Source: Rheum nobile (lineage: Eukaryota > Streptophyta > Magnoliopsida > Caryophyllales > Polygonaceae). From it: a DNA stretch of 64,000 nucleotides. The notes below the pieces were generated by a model. The model was not told where the DNA came from. It was given only the letters and a program-made list of their open reading frames with translations, and searched no databases. The stretch covers positions 1 to 64,000 of the forward strand of contig WOAB01000596.1 of the NCBI GenBank assembly GCA_027886185.1. Reading direction: 5' to 3'. Positions 31,257 through 43,280 of the stretch are shown here, piece after piece (positions within the stretch are counted from its first letter, which is position 1; each line of letters opens with the position of its first letter). A program made the translations under genes and the position numbers.

Positions 31257-33697
31257 TGTAACACCCCTAAATATCTCCTTGAAAGCATTACCGTCAGTGA
31301 CCTCAGATTCCACATCTAAAGCCATCCAAGGCTTAACCATTTTATACAAAACATAAAACAACATTTATAATACGAAATATCATAACATTTCGTATTAAAA
31401 CAAAGTCTTGGAATTACATCCATAATCCAAAAACAACAGAAATACAGAGTAGTCTTAACATAAGACATGTTTAATACAGCGGAAGTCCTTGTTAAAATAA
31501 ATGACACAAAAGTCTTGATCTAGCGATCACATGCCTAGGATCTCAACCTTGGTAAAACACTTCAAAATTCCATCTGCCTTCACCGTCGTTTCTAGCCTTC
31601 ATGGAACTGCAGTTTATCTGATGTGCCGTATGAGACGGATGACACCAGCCAACCATGCAAGGGAATATAATCGGTTGGTTAGTCTAATGAAATGTTCTAA
31701 GTAGTCGTATTAGGTTAGACTCATCGCTTCTCGAATAAAAGTCGATGACGATAGTCAACCACCATACTCCTACTGAAATAAAATACGAAAAGGTATGATC
31801 AAGAGAAAAGACTCTGAAAGAATGAGTCATATGGAAACATATGAAGAGAAGACTCCAACGAATTGAGTCTTATCGGAAAGTATGACAAGTGTTTGGGAAC
31901 ATTAAAGTTTCACACAAACGTTTAAAAACGACTTGACTATTTGGGTCCACGACCAACCTCACCGCATAATGCGAATTCATATTCGGAAGGTGGTCTTACT
32001 CTAATCAAAGTCCCGGACGAGTTTCTAAGTTGTACTTCTCGCCCTAAGGTTCATTAATAATGTGCAGAACGTCACTTATCTTATTTAATTCCAAAACGTA
32101 TATTCACGTTATAAGCTTTTATCATAATCATCTCATCCCTCAGGATATAGAGATATATAGTTGGGAATAAATCCCTAAAGGTTTGACGCCGGCTAAGCGC
32201 ACCTCCCCTATACTCGGATAGAGGATAGTCATGACTAGAGAAACGGTGTTAGGGCTTGAACATCCTATCCACCGGGTTATAAAGAAACAGCTACCTCTCA
32301 AGGTAAGCAGCGCTCCTACGAATACTCGTGCTAACTATATCTCAAGTGCACATAAAATCAACTACTAACTATATTTCAAGTTTGCATAAAAAAAATCCAC
32401 AACAATACCATCACGATAATAACAGATATAATAGCGTTGTTTCTAGCAATATATACAACCTATTATAATATTTGTATTTCAATCATATATATATAATAGC
32501 GTTGTTTCTAGCAGTATAAACAACCTATTATAATATTCCTTTTTAAATCACATACAGTTATCAAAACTGTTCCCAGACGAAAACAATATTCATCCCAAAT
32601 TAATTAACAATTAAACAATTGATAATCAATATAAATATGGAATGATAAGCAAGAGCAAACCGTCACTTGCCTTAGATTAGACGAAGCTTGGACAAAGCTT
32701 AGAGATGACGAGTTTCTGGGTCCGAAGCAAGGACAGATCTTGGGTAACAAATCCCTACGGAACGACCCATAACGAGACCTTAAGTTAGATTCGATAACCA
32801 AATATACGAATCTAAGAAGAGACGAAAGGAATCAAAGGAACAAAGCCTCGCTCGAGACCACAAGACCCAAAGCCACACCACGAGCCCAGCCCACCGCGGG
32901 TGCGCCGGCCTTGACCGCGGGTGCGGTGGCGTGACAGTGGCGAGACGACGACGACGAGAACTCACCGTGATCGACGCGTTTGGATTCGATTAGGATGGGC
33001 TTCGACTTCCCAACTCCTTGCACTTCCAAACACCACTTGGAGAGTACCTTCTCCTCCTATGGTAGCTCCGGCGACACTCCGACGAAAGCTTGAGCTTTCC
33101 GGTAACAATGGAAATGAGAGATTTGAGAGAGAGAGTTTGAGAGTTGTGATTCAACTCCACTCCAGCTCCTTTCCTTTTATAGCCCAAGCAAGGAGGTCAA
33201 GAAGCCAGGTGACTCATGGTAGGCGCCTACAACGATCGGATGGGACAGTTGCAGAGGCGAAGAGGACGCGACGTCTGAAGTCCGGCGCTACAGAGAAGAA
33301 ATGATGACACCGCGGGGTGCGGTGGCCTCACCGCGGGTGCGGCGAGCCTCCCCAGACCGCCTTACAGAATTGGCCTTCACCGCGGGGTGCGGCCACTTGA
33401 CCGCGGGTGCGGTCAAGGCCAAATCTGGGCCCTTTTGTCCTCTTTTGTCCGGGTTAAGTACGTGTACGAGTTTTTAACCCCGGGTTAAATATATTCATAC
33501 TCGGTTAACATCTTTGCACCCGAATGAGTATTCTAAGCCCCGAAAATACATCGAATGTATTTTATACCACTCAGGAAAATATTACAGAGATCAAACAAAT
33601 TACAGAGTGTCTGAACTTCTCTGAAATTAATCCAGTTTGTGATACGGGAGTTAGGAAATTTATCAAAATACTCTTTATTAAAATGAGGGGTATTACA
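31257..33697 (-). mobile_element. gypsy solo LTR (2441 bp)
   Basis: The inverted copy of the LTR described at 1848-4310. On plus it runs from TGTAACACCCC to GGTATTACA. It is flanked by a perfect target duplication CTATC (31252-31256 and 33698-33702). It retains the hairpin modules (about 32895-32935 and 33309-33420) and the inverted TATA box (TTTTATA near 33176). It was formed by recombination between the LTRs of a complete element. Confidence 0.95.
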
Positions 33698-34350
33698 CTA
33701 TCTTATACAAAAGATTATTACCTAAGGTATACTTACCATAAATAAAAATCCAAGATTAGACAAAATCTTTTCTCATGTTTCTCAAAATTCTACAATATAT
33801 TCCAATATAATTCTTCCATAATCCGTGCCATATCTTGTTCTTCTTCTATTCCAAGTCTTTGACCAAAACTCCACTTTGTTTTTCGAACGCATGAATCCGT
33901 CTTTCTTCCCTCAACTGCTTCCCACAACTTTGATCACTCCCGGATGCTTCACCTCACATCTCCTCACTTCCCTCAAGCGACCCATCAGTTTGCATTAATT
34001 GGATTGACCATTCGCTCATCTTCAAGAAGTTCGTTCTCTTCCACGGTATCGTTACCTCTTCCAGGAACAAAGTGTCTAAACCCTCTATTCCCTATCATAA
34101 ATCTCTATTTCTTGAAACACTCAAGACACGTGTTATATGGATGTTTGTTACTATCAAAACTCAAGTAATTCAACAAATTCCCCATTTTTTATGGTGACAA
34201 ATATCCTTTCAAACACATGAAAAATAATAGATAAAGAAAAAGTAATGGAACAAGGTTCCCTCTCAAAGCAACATAGTTCATTTAAAAGAACATGAATAAA
34301 AACTACGTTTGTTCCCCATCGGATTGACATTCAAATCATATTTCCCCTTT

Positions 34351-34831
34351 TGTAAGGATCGAGTCCTTAGAAACGCTATTTCATGCCAACCCAAGGACTT
34401 CCCAGGAGGTCACCCATCGTGGTACTACTCTTGTCCTAGCACGCTTAGCTCCATAGTTTTTTATCCTCACTTGAACCCTGAAAAGGAAGAGATTTTGTTG
34501 ACATGGGTATCACTCTAACCCTTATAATGGATTACAAATCTGGGGTGTTAGCCGAGGACCGCCCTCTGGGTCGAGCGATTGTCCACCGGACCAAGCCCAA
34601 TTGTAACCCAGAGTCGGCTCTGATACCATTGTAAGGCTCGAGGCCTTAGAAGCGCTATTCCATGCCAACTCGGGGACTTCCTAGGAGGTCACCCATCCTA
34701 GTACTACTTCTGCCCTAACACGCTTAACTTCAGAGTTTTTTGTCCTTACTTGAACCCTAAAAAGGAGGAGTTCTAATTGACATGGGTAGCACTCTAACCC
34801 TTATAAAGGATTACAAAACTGGGGTGTTACA
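34351..34831 (-). mobile_element. Complete Cassandra TRIM element
   Basis: Two LTRs of about 200 bp (34351-34550 and 34630-34831) flank an internal region of only 79 bp that contains a minus-strand tRNA-Met primer site (34616-34628). Each LTR contains the 3' half of plant 5S rRNA in reverse (GGACTTCCCAGGAGGTCACC and the AGCACGCTTA block). There is a perfect target duplication CCTTT at 34346-34350 and 34832-34836. The left LTR has lost its final CA at the internal edge. Cassandra is non-coding, and its 5S-like LTRs can carry Pol III promoter elements (established for the family). Confidence 0.92.
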
Positions 34832-36079
34832 CCTTTTAGCATCATCAAAAACAAGCTTAAAAAAGAGAGTAATCAGATAGACACATCAGGTAGAGCAACC
34901 AACTAATGTTCTCATTATTAATTCTTTAATGGGCCAAAAGTACTAGTTCATACAACCTTGAAAGCAAAAACAACAAAAACCAACAACTTTGCCACACAAG
35001 GTAGTCAATTGAAACACTAGACAAAGAAACACCAGCAAAACATATATAATGTGGTAGAGAAATCACAAAAGGATAGGTTAGCTAGATGCAACACAGTTGG
35101 ACGTTGTCGTTAGTCCGTTACCTGAAGCACGACTCATTCAGAAGTACAGTTCCTTCCCTCTTCATCCTATTCTTCTTTTTGGGATTCCTTCTCATATTTT
35201 TCTTTTATTTGAGTAAAGATCCATATTGGGTGGTGAGTTTAATCTACTTCTCTTTGGCTGGATCATAGTTTTCTTTGACAACTTGGTCGTCACTGATTTG
35301 AGTGGCTTCTCAGACCACCGTGCCTTATTAGGGCATACTTGACTATCCCTCTCCCTTCCTCCAACCTTTAGTCGATTTGGCAATTCAAAACTCATCACCT
35401 TTTTTTAAGTTATAACTGAAACAATTCATCTGAGTTCAGTCAAGACAACATTTCTTTATTTTCTACACTCGAATGGATCTCTTCCCAAAAATAAATCCCT
35501 TCTTCAACCAATCAACACTTCTCCCCTTTTCAGATTTTGCAATGACCACAATTTATCTATGTCGTTCTGTTTTAGTTTCCTCTTCAGGTGCACTATCATG
35601 CTTCATTGTGCTCCCATGACTTACTAGAAAACCTAGAGTACTTGGCCTTAGGGTAACATTACCAAAGATCATACAAAGAATACTGAATAAAACATATAAG
35701 GCATGGAAACAAATATTTCTCAATCATAATGAAAAATCCCAATAGGGATGATAAAGATTAAAGAGGGATCATAAGGATATTAAAACATGGTAGGTTAGGG
35801 AGGTCTATACAGTTGACTATCGTTTAGGCTTGTAATGAGGGATCAGAACATCATATTGACTCTTTTGGGCTGAAAGAATTATTGTACCATATAAAATCAT
35901 GCAAGCAAAGAGTAGCATGTTGTCATTACACATTCAGAAGTAGATACATGTAAATGTGCCACATCAAAATTCAATGAACTAGAAAGTGGTTCTTAGCCTA
36001 GATATGACTCAAGAACTCCTAAATTAAACATGTAATTTCAGCCAATAACTGAGGGAAAAAATAGGATATTCAATTATTT

Positions 36080-36297
36080 GAGGGATATCATACCTTGTTC
36101 CATTCAAAATTTCTCAAAGGATTCCATGTTTAGTGTTTTGGTGAAGAGCCAACTTGATCATTAGTTCGGCAAAAGTCCATGGACACCAACCCTTTATCCA
36201 CACAATCACGTAAACAGTGATATCTTATCTCTATATGTTTAGTTCTTGAGTGTTGCACACAATTCTTAGAGATACTAAACGAACTTGTATTATCACA
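36080..36297 (-). pseudogene. copia RNase H C-terminal fragment
   Basis: The minus frame gives CDNTSSFSISKNCVQHSRTKH, then IEIRYHCLRD and FCRTNDQV, matching residues near the end of the copia RNase H at 19750-19950. After a frameshift it continues as FTKTLNMESFEKF. It is cut at 36298 by the Cassandra array. Confidence 0.85.
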
Positions 36298-36298
36298 T

Positions 36299-37080
36299 TG
36301 TAACACCCTGGACTTGATATTGGTTTATAAGGATTGAAGTGCTACCCATGTCAATAAGAGTTCTTCCTTTTTAGGGTTCAAGTGAGGACAAAAAGTTGTG
36401 AAGTTAAGCGTGCTAGGGAGGGAGTAGTACTAGGATGGTTGACCTTATGGGAAGTCCCCGAATTGTCACGGGATGGCGCTTCTAAGGCCTCGGGCCTTAC
36501 AAATGGTATCAGAGCCGACTTTGGGTTATGAGTGTGGTTGGTCCGTGGACGGTTACTCGATCTAGAGGGCAGTCTTTGGGCATTGATGAGATCGTCAAGG
36601 AATTTAAGTAGGGTAATTTCTAACACCCTGACTTTGTGATCCCTTATAAGGATTAATAGTGCTACCACGTGAACAAGAACTCTTCCTTTTCAAGGTTCAA
36701 GTGAGAACAAAGAACTCTGAAGTAAAGTGTGTTATGGAGAGAGTAGTACGAAGATGGGTGACCTCCTGGGAAGTCCTCGTGTTGGCATGGGATGACGCTT
36801 CAAAGGTATCGTACCTTATAAATGGTATTAGAGCCGACTTTAAGGTACGAGTGGACTTGGCCGGCTTGATGAGGTCATCAAGGGTTTACATGAGGGTGAT
36901 TATAACACCCCGGGTTTGTGATCCCTCATAAGGATTAAAAGTTCTACCCATGTCAATAATGGATTTTTCTTTTCACGGTTCAAGCAAGAACAAAAAACTC
37001 TAATGTTAAGCATGCTATGGAGAGAGTAGTACCGAGTGACCACATGGAAAGTCCTCGTGTTGGTATGGGATGACGCTTCT
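36299..37080 (+). mobile_element. Cassandra array with three LTRs
   Basis: LTR1 36299-36501, primer site 36504-36516 (TGGTATCAGAGCC), a short internal region, LTR2 36619-36820, primer-like site 36823-36835 (one substitution), a shorter internal region, and LTR3 36901-37080, truncated before its end. Each LTR has the 5S-rRNA-like block (for LTR1 about 36396-36470: AAGTTAAGCGTGCT, AGTAGTACTAGGATGG). LTR-internal-LTR-internal-LTR is the product expected from unequal recombination. It is broken at the right, where family-2 LTR sequence begins. Confidence 0.9.
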
Positions 37081-37520
37081 ACCAACTCAACAATTGGAAT
37101 TAGTCTTCGCTTGCTTTTCTGGGTCGTCTGCCAACGCCACCCAGAACATTCCCAAAACGACAAACAGACAAGCATGCTTTTTGCCTCTAATGGGTATTGT
37201 TTGTCTTCTTCCTTCTCCTCTTTTCAACTTTTGTTTGTGTTTTGTTTGACTTGGAAAGATGCATCCAACTTTACAAATATCTTCTTTGACCAAGATGTAT
37301 TTGTCTCGACTTGTCGCTTCAGGGCTTTTCTGCATCCATGACTTCTTCATGTGTTTCCGTTGCGCTATCTCAATCACTCGGTTGATCTCGATCACGTTTT
37401 GTACAAGTGACGCGTCGTGTACTCTTCCTGTAACACTTAGCACACATTTAAACATGGAGGCTTGTAACCATCAAAACATAGGAAGTCTGGAATCCTTTAT
37501 CATACTTGGGATTCCAACGG
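37081..37520 (-). mobile_element. Family-2 LTR fragment
   Basis: Diverged match to 30290-30773, same orientation. It ends with GGATTCCAAC, an eroded form of the LTR terminus. Its left side is fused to the truncated Cassandra LTR3. Confidence 0.7.
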
Positions 37521-37880
37521 TAACACTAGGGAAAGTATAAAAAAGTTTTGTGGATGACCTGATCAATTTGAATGACCCGTGAATGACAGACGAGGGTGAT
37601 GTGCTTCGTGGGTGATGATGAGTCGAGTGGAGCAAATAACTTCGGAGGTCAGTGGTGAAATAACTTCATTCATCCATCACCCGATTAACTTTCACCCCTA
37701 ACTAAAGGTTCATAATTGGGCTTGTTGGGTCATGAGGTTTCCACACCATTTGGGCTCTTTGAAGGGAGCATTTCATTAAACTTGCCCCAAAATAATAATT
37801 TGTTGCAACTACACGAGGTTGGTATGTGCTTATGACTCTTGGGGTGAAAAATGGAGATAAAGATGAGTAAATAATATTTT
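37521..37880. other. Unrecognised spacer
   Basis: About 360 bp without a coding frame or a match elsewhere in the window. I see nothing identifiable. Confidence 0.5.
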
Positions 37881-38519
37881 TTTCTGCAAAAAAAAAGACT
37901 TTTTATCCCGGACCTTCTAAAACCCGGGGTAAAGAGTCTCCGTTTTTTTATAAGATAAGTTGAATATTATCATGGAACAAATATCCCGTCTAAAAAGTCC
38001 ATATTTTTATAGCTCGGGCATAATTCTTCTGTTCAGGCTATATTCTCTATTATCACACCACTCTGAAAAGGGTTTTTGTAGTAATTGTTTCTACTTATAA
38101 GTTTGTGCTTAGTTATAGCTTATTTGTATGTATTACAATTATAAATAAAAATTGTTCTAGTTTATTTGTTAAGTAGTTAAAACTTGTGTTTTAAGGATAT
38201 AGGAAGTAGAAGAATTTGAAATTTTGAAATGCAGTTTGTTAAACTTATTTTCATATGCAACAAAATAGACCAAATTTATAATTTAAACTTTGTAATTCAC
38301 TGTCCATAACATAGAGTATATCACCTCCGTAACGGACGGTTGCACACTGTCCGTAATGGACGGTGAGCCATTGTCCATAACCATCTGTAACAGTGAATCA
38401 AACACCTCCAAAGAAGCAACAAGATAGGCCTACAAGCACCTAGATTCCCCGTTTATGTCGTGTGAGATTACACCTCCCATACCTCTAGTACCATCGAATG
38501 CACCTATTACTTTTCCATT

Positions 38520-39175
38520 TTTTGATGTTGTTTTGATGAGTTTGTTTCATCACTTGACCAGTTACCATTCCATTCCCCTTGATGGAAAATGTGAATTTAT
38601 AGCAGTTGTATAATCTCTTGGCTCGGGCTAGACAAATTGCCATACGTTAAATAAAGCATGATTGATAAACTGATAGAAGAACCATGTATGTTTCAAAGAA
38701 TTTTCTATCACCTTACTGTTGATATCGTGCGACAGACCCTTGATTATTTTAGTTCGGGTTTTGCCCCACTACATACTTGGTTAGCACTTCCAAAAATGGG
38801 CTTTGTAGTTGCTACTGCATTCCATTGCGCCTTTGTCTTGTTGGGGGTTCAAATCAAACTTTTTTGCCTCTTGTTGTCCCCGTCAATTGGACCAACGTCA
38901 TTATTTCATATCACTATATTACTAACCTTTTATTAACTTAGATTTTTAATATTTTTTTTAAATATGAATACATACTCTTTATTTTGTAGGTGTCCATGTC
39001 TGAGAATTCACTATTACCAGATCTATATACCATATGGCATCATCACCATCGTGATTCCCCATCCCTCTTGTTGAATTGTTTCGTTCGCATTTTGAGATGT
39101 ACAAGGCAGATAGCAAAGTCCAACGTGGTAGCAAATTAATTCAAAATGTGTCATATTCTCATTAGTAATTAAATT
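38520..39175 (+). pseudogene. OTU-like cysteine protease relic, module 1
   Basis: The translated plus strand gives a degenerate OTU box (LDGKCEFIAVV, where the family has DGxCGFRA), then a run like VRxxxxxEL (MIDKLIEEP), then YFSSGFAPLHTW-LALPKMGFVVA, which corresponds to the WMTMPDMGxxIA segment of plant transposon OTU proteins. A second exon-like part starts at 38999 (SENSLLPDLYTIW). Stops and frameshifts interrupt it. The catalytic Cys position is present, and the active His region is not identifiable. Confidence 0.55.
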
Positions 39176-39919
39176 GACATGAAGATTGCTAACGTTTTGT
39201 AATATAAGTTAAGTTAAAATTTGTAATGGTACTGGTGCTATGGTAGTTCTGGTGCAACTTATTAATATTTTTTATCCAAAAAAAATACTTTTTAGCTAGG
39301 ACCTTCTGAGACCTGGACTAAAAAGTCTTTGTTTTTTCATAAGATAAGTTGAATATTATCTCGAAACAAAAATCTCAGCTAAAAAGCCCATATTTTTATA
39401 GTTCGACATTATTTATTTAGTTCGGGCTATATTCTTGGTTATCCCACCACTGTGGAAAAGGTTTTTGTAGTAGTGGATCTAGTTATAAGTTTGTGTTTTT
39501 AAGTAGTTATAGTTTATTTTTATGTATTTCAATTATAAAAATTTGAGTTCTTGTGTTTTAAGGATACAAAAAGTAGAAGAATATAAAATGTAGAAATGTA
39601 GGTTAAACTTATCTTCTTAAGCAACAAAATAGACCTAATTTATGATTTAAACTTTGTAAGTAGTGTAGTAAAAAGAACTGTTCTTGAAGAGCTTGTAAGT
39701 ATGTCTAATTTCAATGTCCGTAACAAAGTGTACGGCACCGTCCGTAGTGGTAGGTTCCATATTGTTCGTAATGGATGGTGAGCCACCGTACGTAACCATC
39801 TATAACAGTGTACCAAACACCTCAAAAGAAACAATGAGGTAGGACCCCAAACACCTTGATTCTCCGTTTATGTCGTCTCAGATTACACCTCCGGTACCAT
39901 CGAAGGAACCTATTGCTTT

Positions 39920-40640
39920 TGCATGTTTTGATGTCATTTCGTTGAGTATGCGTCAACACTTGACCAGTTACCATCTATTCGCCTTGATAGAAAATGTGGA
40001 TTTATAGCAATTGCATAATCTCCAGGGCTCGGGCAAGACAAATGGCCATATGTCAAACAAAGCATGATTGATAAACTGACTAAAGAACCATGTCTATTTC
40101 AAAGAGCAATTCCTATCACTTTACCGCTGATACCATACGACAGATTTGGTTCGGGTTTTGCCCCACTACATACTTGGTTAAAACATTCAACCATGGGCTT
40201 AGTGGTTGCTACTATAATCCATTATGCCTTTTTCGTGTTGGGGGTTCAAATCAAACTTTTTTGCCTCTAATGATTCGCGTCAATCGATCCATTGTCATGG
40301 AGATTCGGACAATCTGCGTCTGCTTCTTGACAAAGGAGCATCATTTCATATAGGTATATATTACTAACCTTTTAGTAACTTTAAATTTTTAATAGGTTTT
40401 TTTAAAATATGAATATATGCCTTATATTTTGTTGGTGTCCCTTTCTAATAATTCACTATTATCAGACTATATATCATATGGAATCGTCATCACCACTACT
40501 CAGTCTACTCTCTGTCTCTCTTCCTGAATCGTTTCCCTTTGCATTTTGAGTTGTACAACACTGATAGCAAAGTGGAATGTGGTAGCAAATCAATTCAGAA
40601 AGTGTATGATTCTCCTTATTAAATTATCATGAATATTGCT
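39920..40640 (+). pseudogene. OTU-like cysteine protease relic, module 2
   Basis: Second, more decayed copy of the same module about 1.41 kb downstream, with matching phrases (GCATGATTGATAAACTGA, TCGGGTTTTGCCCCACTACA and CTTTTTTGCCTCT). The start (40064-40270) and the terminal part (from about 40440) are in different frames. Presumably tandem duplication within Z. Confidence 0.5.
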
Positions 40641-40777
40641 AACCTTTTGTAATATAAGTTAAGTTCAAATTTAGTATTGACTTAGGTACTGTCATTGTCA
40701 CAAACAAAATAGGACAATGAAAGATAAACATCCAATATAGAGTTCATGTCAAACAAAAAGGTCCAATACTATATTCA

Positions 40778-42240
40778 CTAAGCATCATCACCATCAATAT
40801 CTACATCATCATCACCATCATCTTGAACTTGACGACTACCAGATAATCCTCAAAAGTTGATGGGCATGAGAAAGATATATCACCTCTTAGTTCATGTATA
40901 GATCTCTTGATGGCCTCGCGAGCCTCAAGGGAAAAAACTATCTAACTCTATAAATGGGGTTAGCCAACACACAACCCGCTTAATGCAATGCACATATTTA
41001 AAATAATAAATAAAGGAACAAATTGTTTAATTATAAAAAACAAGCTCAAATGACATATTATAACCTCAGATTGTGCATCCCTTTAGTTGTGATGTGTGGG
41101 TTCGGTGTCTGCACTAGGAGTGGGCATAGCGCTAGGTAATGATATGCGAGAACAACCAAACCCCAGGAACTACTCTCCACAATTGTGAGATCTTATACGA
41201 CACCAAATATGTCACAAGAATTTAGTATTGAGATTTATCAGGAAAACTCATGGAGCCAATGAAGTATAACATAGAACCTAAAGCGACGAGCTTGGGATAG
41301 TCTTGAATATTCGGCCTCAAGCAATGTGTTCTTAGTGCACCATATTGGACTCCTTGTTTCTCAACTTCTTAGGTGGTCATCATTTCTGGATTCATAATTA
41401 AGAACTCTGTAGCCCGCGTACCCTGTAAAAGTCTCAAACTTGACTTGTTTGGCATCCAGTAAGAAATCAATTGTATAATTGTATCTCCATCTATGCAGAT
41501 ACCCAAAATCAGGCACACGTCATGAAGAGTAACTGACATTTCTCCCAACAACATATGAAAGGAGATGGTCTCTGACCTCCATCTCTCAATCAAAGCATAA
41601 AGCAACAACACATTGATATATCATACATGATGTCATGTAGATGACTTCGACCATTATTTCTGGTTAGATTAACCCATGAAGCAGTGCCATCTAGCCAGTA
41701 GGCATCCAAATGTTCATTCCTTAACTGAACCATAATCAGGTTTTGTTCCTATGATATAAATTACTGATTATATAAGAAATAAAACTAAATAGAGGTAATG
41801 CATCAATTTACTTACCGTTCCCTCAAATGAAGCACGCTACATGGGCTTCAAAACTGCGAAGAGGTTCTAGGCTTGGCAGACCTCCCAGAGAAGGCTTAGT
41901 CATAAATGGTTCGATGAACGATCCTCTCCTCTAACTTGTCGTCATCATCGATATCCAGCGGGACGGCAAGCTGAACGGTCATCATGTGCAGAAGTCGGTT
42001 CTTCTTGATTCATGCCATTCAGTGTCTCTAACTCGTACAATGTCGACAACTCGTATGATGGTGATAGCTTGTATGATGTCAACAGCTCGTATGGCGTCGC
42101 CTCGGGCTCGCACAATGTTGAAGGAATATAAGGTGTCGGCTCAGGATGTACAAAATCAATGTCTATTGGTTGTGGTTGTGCACGATCAGCCACAAATGAT
42201 TGTGGTTGTGCCCTACGTGGTCGTCGTTGTTGTCTCACAT
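40778..42240 (-). pseudogene. Plant mobile domain (PMD) gene relic
   Basis: Minus strand. The N-terminal exon is from about 42238 (MRQQRRPRRAQPQSF). A 67-bp GT-AG intron lies at 41815-41749. The PMD core is at 41611-41369 (ALIERWRSETISFHMLLGE, MSVTLHDVCLILGI), matching the conserved WRPET-F-GE-TLxDVxxLLG pattern of PMD proteins. The final part ends in an acidic tail of Asp codons at about 40840-40781 (DDGDDDDVDIDGDDA) with stop at 40780-40778. Several frame changes separate the parts, so it is probably not functional. PMD proteins occur in plant transposons and in domesticated MAIN-type genes involved in silencing and meristem maintenance (family knowledge). A domesticated role here is not supported. 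Confidence 0.65.
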
Positions 42241-43271
42241 ATGTTGTTTGAAAATGTTTGATGGGTACCTCTTCTTCTTCTTGTTGCTCTTGTTGAAGAG
42301 TCCTATGTCATCTCTCCTACATGCACGACTTGATCCGATCTCTTCCATCCGCAACGACAAAAACATGTTTAGTCATCAATTTGACTACGAACGGGTCCAA
42401 TTCATCCATTAGTTGACTACTGAAACACAAAAAATGTAAAATAAAAACAAACAGGTCCGTAACGAATTGATGTGCCTCATACATTACGGATCATTGTCGT
42501 CTTCTTCCCAAAAATTTACTCAAGTGTGGCACAACAATGGTGGAAAAAATTCGATCGACCACAAGTTCCGATTAATTTGTACATCCTATTGAATTAGAAA
42601 CTCACAAAAATACACAATTCAAGTTTTAAACGCACAAAATTCGAGTTTGAGAACTCAGTATAAAACCCTAAATCATACAAATAAAAAAAATTGGGTAATT
42701 TAATTTAATTACAAAAGTTACCTTTTTGAAGCCTCGAGTGTTTGATTCTTCAACATTGTCGTTAAAAAAAACCTTCAGTTCGTGCTTTTATTAGTAGAAA
42801 GAAGGGATTAGAGAAAGAGAAAGAAAGTATGTGTGTCATGGATGTAAATTTGTGGGAAATTGTATTTATAATAGTAGGGGGGTCCAAATAGGAAAAAAGG
42901 GGGCTTCATATAGAAATGGCTTACATTTATGATGTACATATACGCACAAAAACGAGACACATATAGGCATAAAAGTAATGCTCATTCATCTAAAAGTGAT
43001 ACACAATACCATAGGCTTGTGATACACATGTAGGCATAAAGTGATGCATAATATAATAGACTTTTGAAGCACATATAAGCATAAAAGTGATGCACATATG
43101 TGCAGGTGCACTACTTAGTTCAAAGAACATAGTAAATTACTTACACATATACACTTATGGATGATGCCTTATGATGCAGATACAAACAATTAAACAAAAT
43201 GCACAATGAACCCAAAAATGATTAAAAAAACCAAAATTGTTCGCACGTATACAGTTATTGATAATGCATAC
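42241..43271. other. Z right flank, non-coding
   Basis: AT-rich, near-duplicate of 24420-25470. It would be upstream of the PMD gene on minus. Repeated phrases ACACATATA and GCATAAAA occur around 42955-43090. No coding region is recognised. Confidence 0.5.
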
Positions 43272-43280
43272 TTTAAATAA

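Larger units (their letters stand above)
30774..36298 (-). mobile_element. Minus-strand copia relic, invaded by younger elements
   Basis: Reading right to left: the end of RNase H (36297-36080), a non-coding region, a polypurine tract (34190-34176, TGGGGAATT at its end), and a 3' LTR starting TGTTGAATTACTTGAG at 34175 and continuing to about 30774. The LTR is split by a gypsy solo LTR. A Cassandra sits at 34351-34831, just upstream of the LTR. The LTR tail near 30880-31150 is weakly like 29900-30130, so it is related to family 2. Gag, most of pol and the 5' LTR are missing. No other gene is seen in 34832-36079. Confidence 0.65.
37881..43271. mobile_element. Z: DNA-transposon-like region with OTU relics and PMD gene
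   Basis: Defined by homology to Za, plus its coding content: two degenerate OTU-type modules on plus (repeat period about 1414 bp: compare 38472 with 39886) and a PMD gene relic on minus. Proteins with OTU-like protease and plant mobile domains are known from Mutator-like and other plant transposons. Terminal inverted repeats were not located, so the class is inferred. Z retains the empty target sites of the gypsy (41637-41641) and copia (42024-42028) insertions found in Za. Confidence 0.6.

Noticed and set aside
35086..35268. 60-codon hydrophobic ORF in the copia relic
   Set aside because: Short, single, in a decayed region; hydrophobicity follows from T-rich sequence.
36396..36470. Possible 5S rRNA gene
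   Set aside because: Only part of 5S is present, diverged, and embedded in Cassandra LTRs, next to tRNA-Met primer sites.
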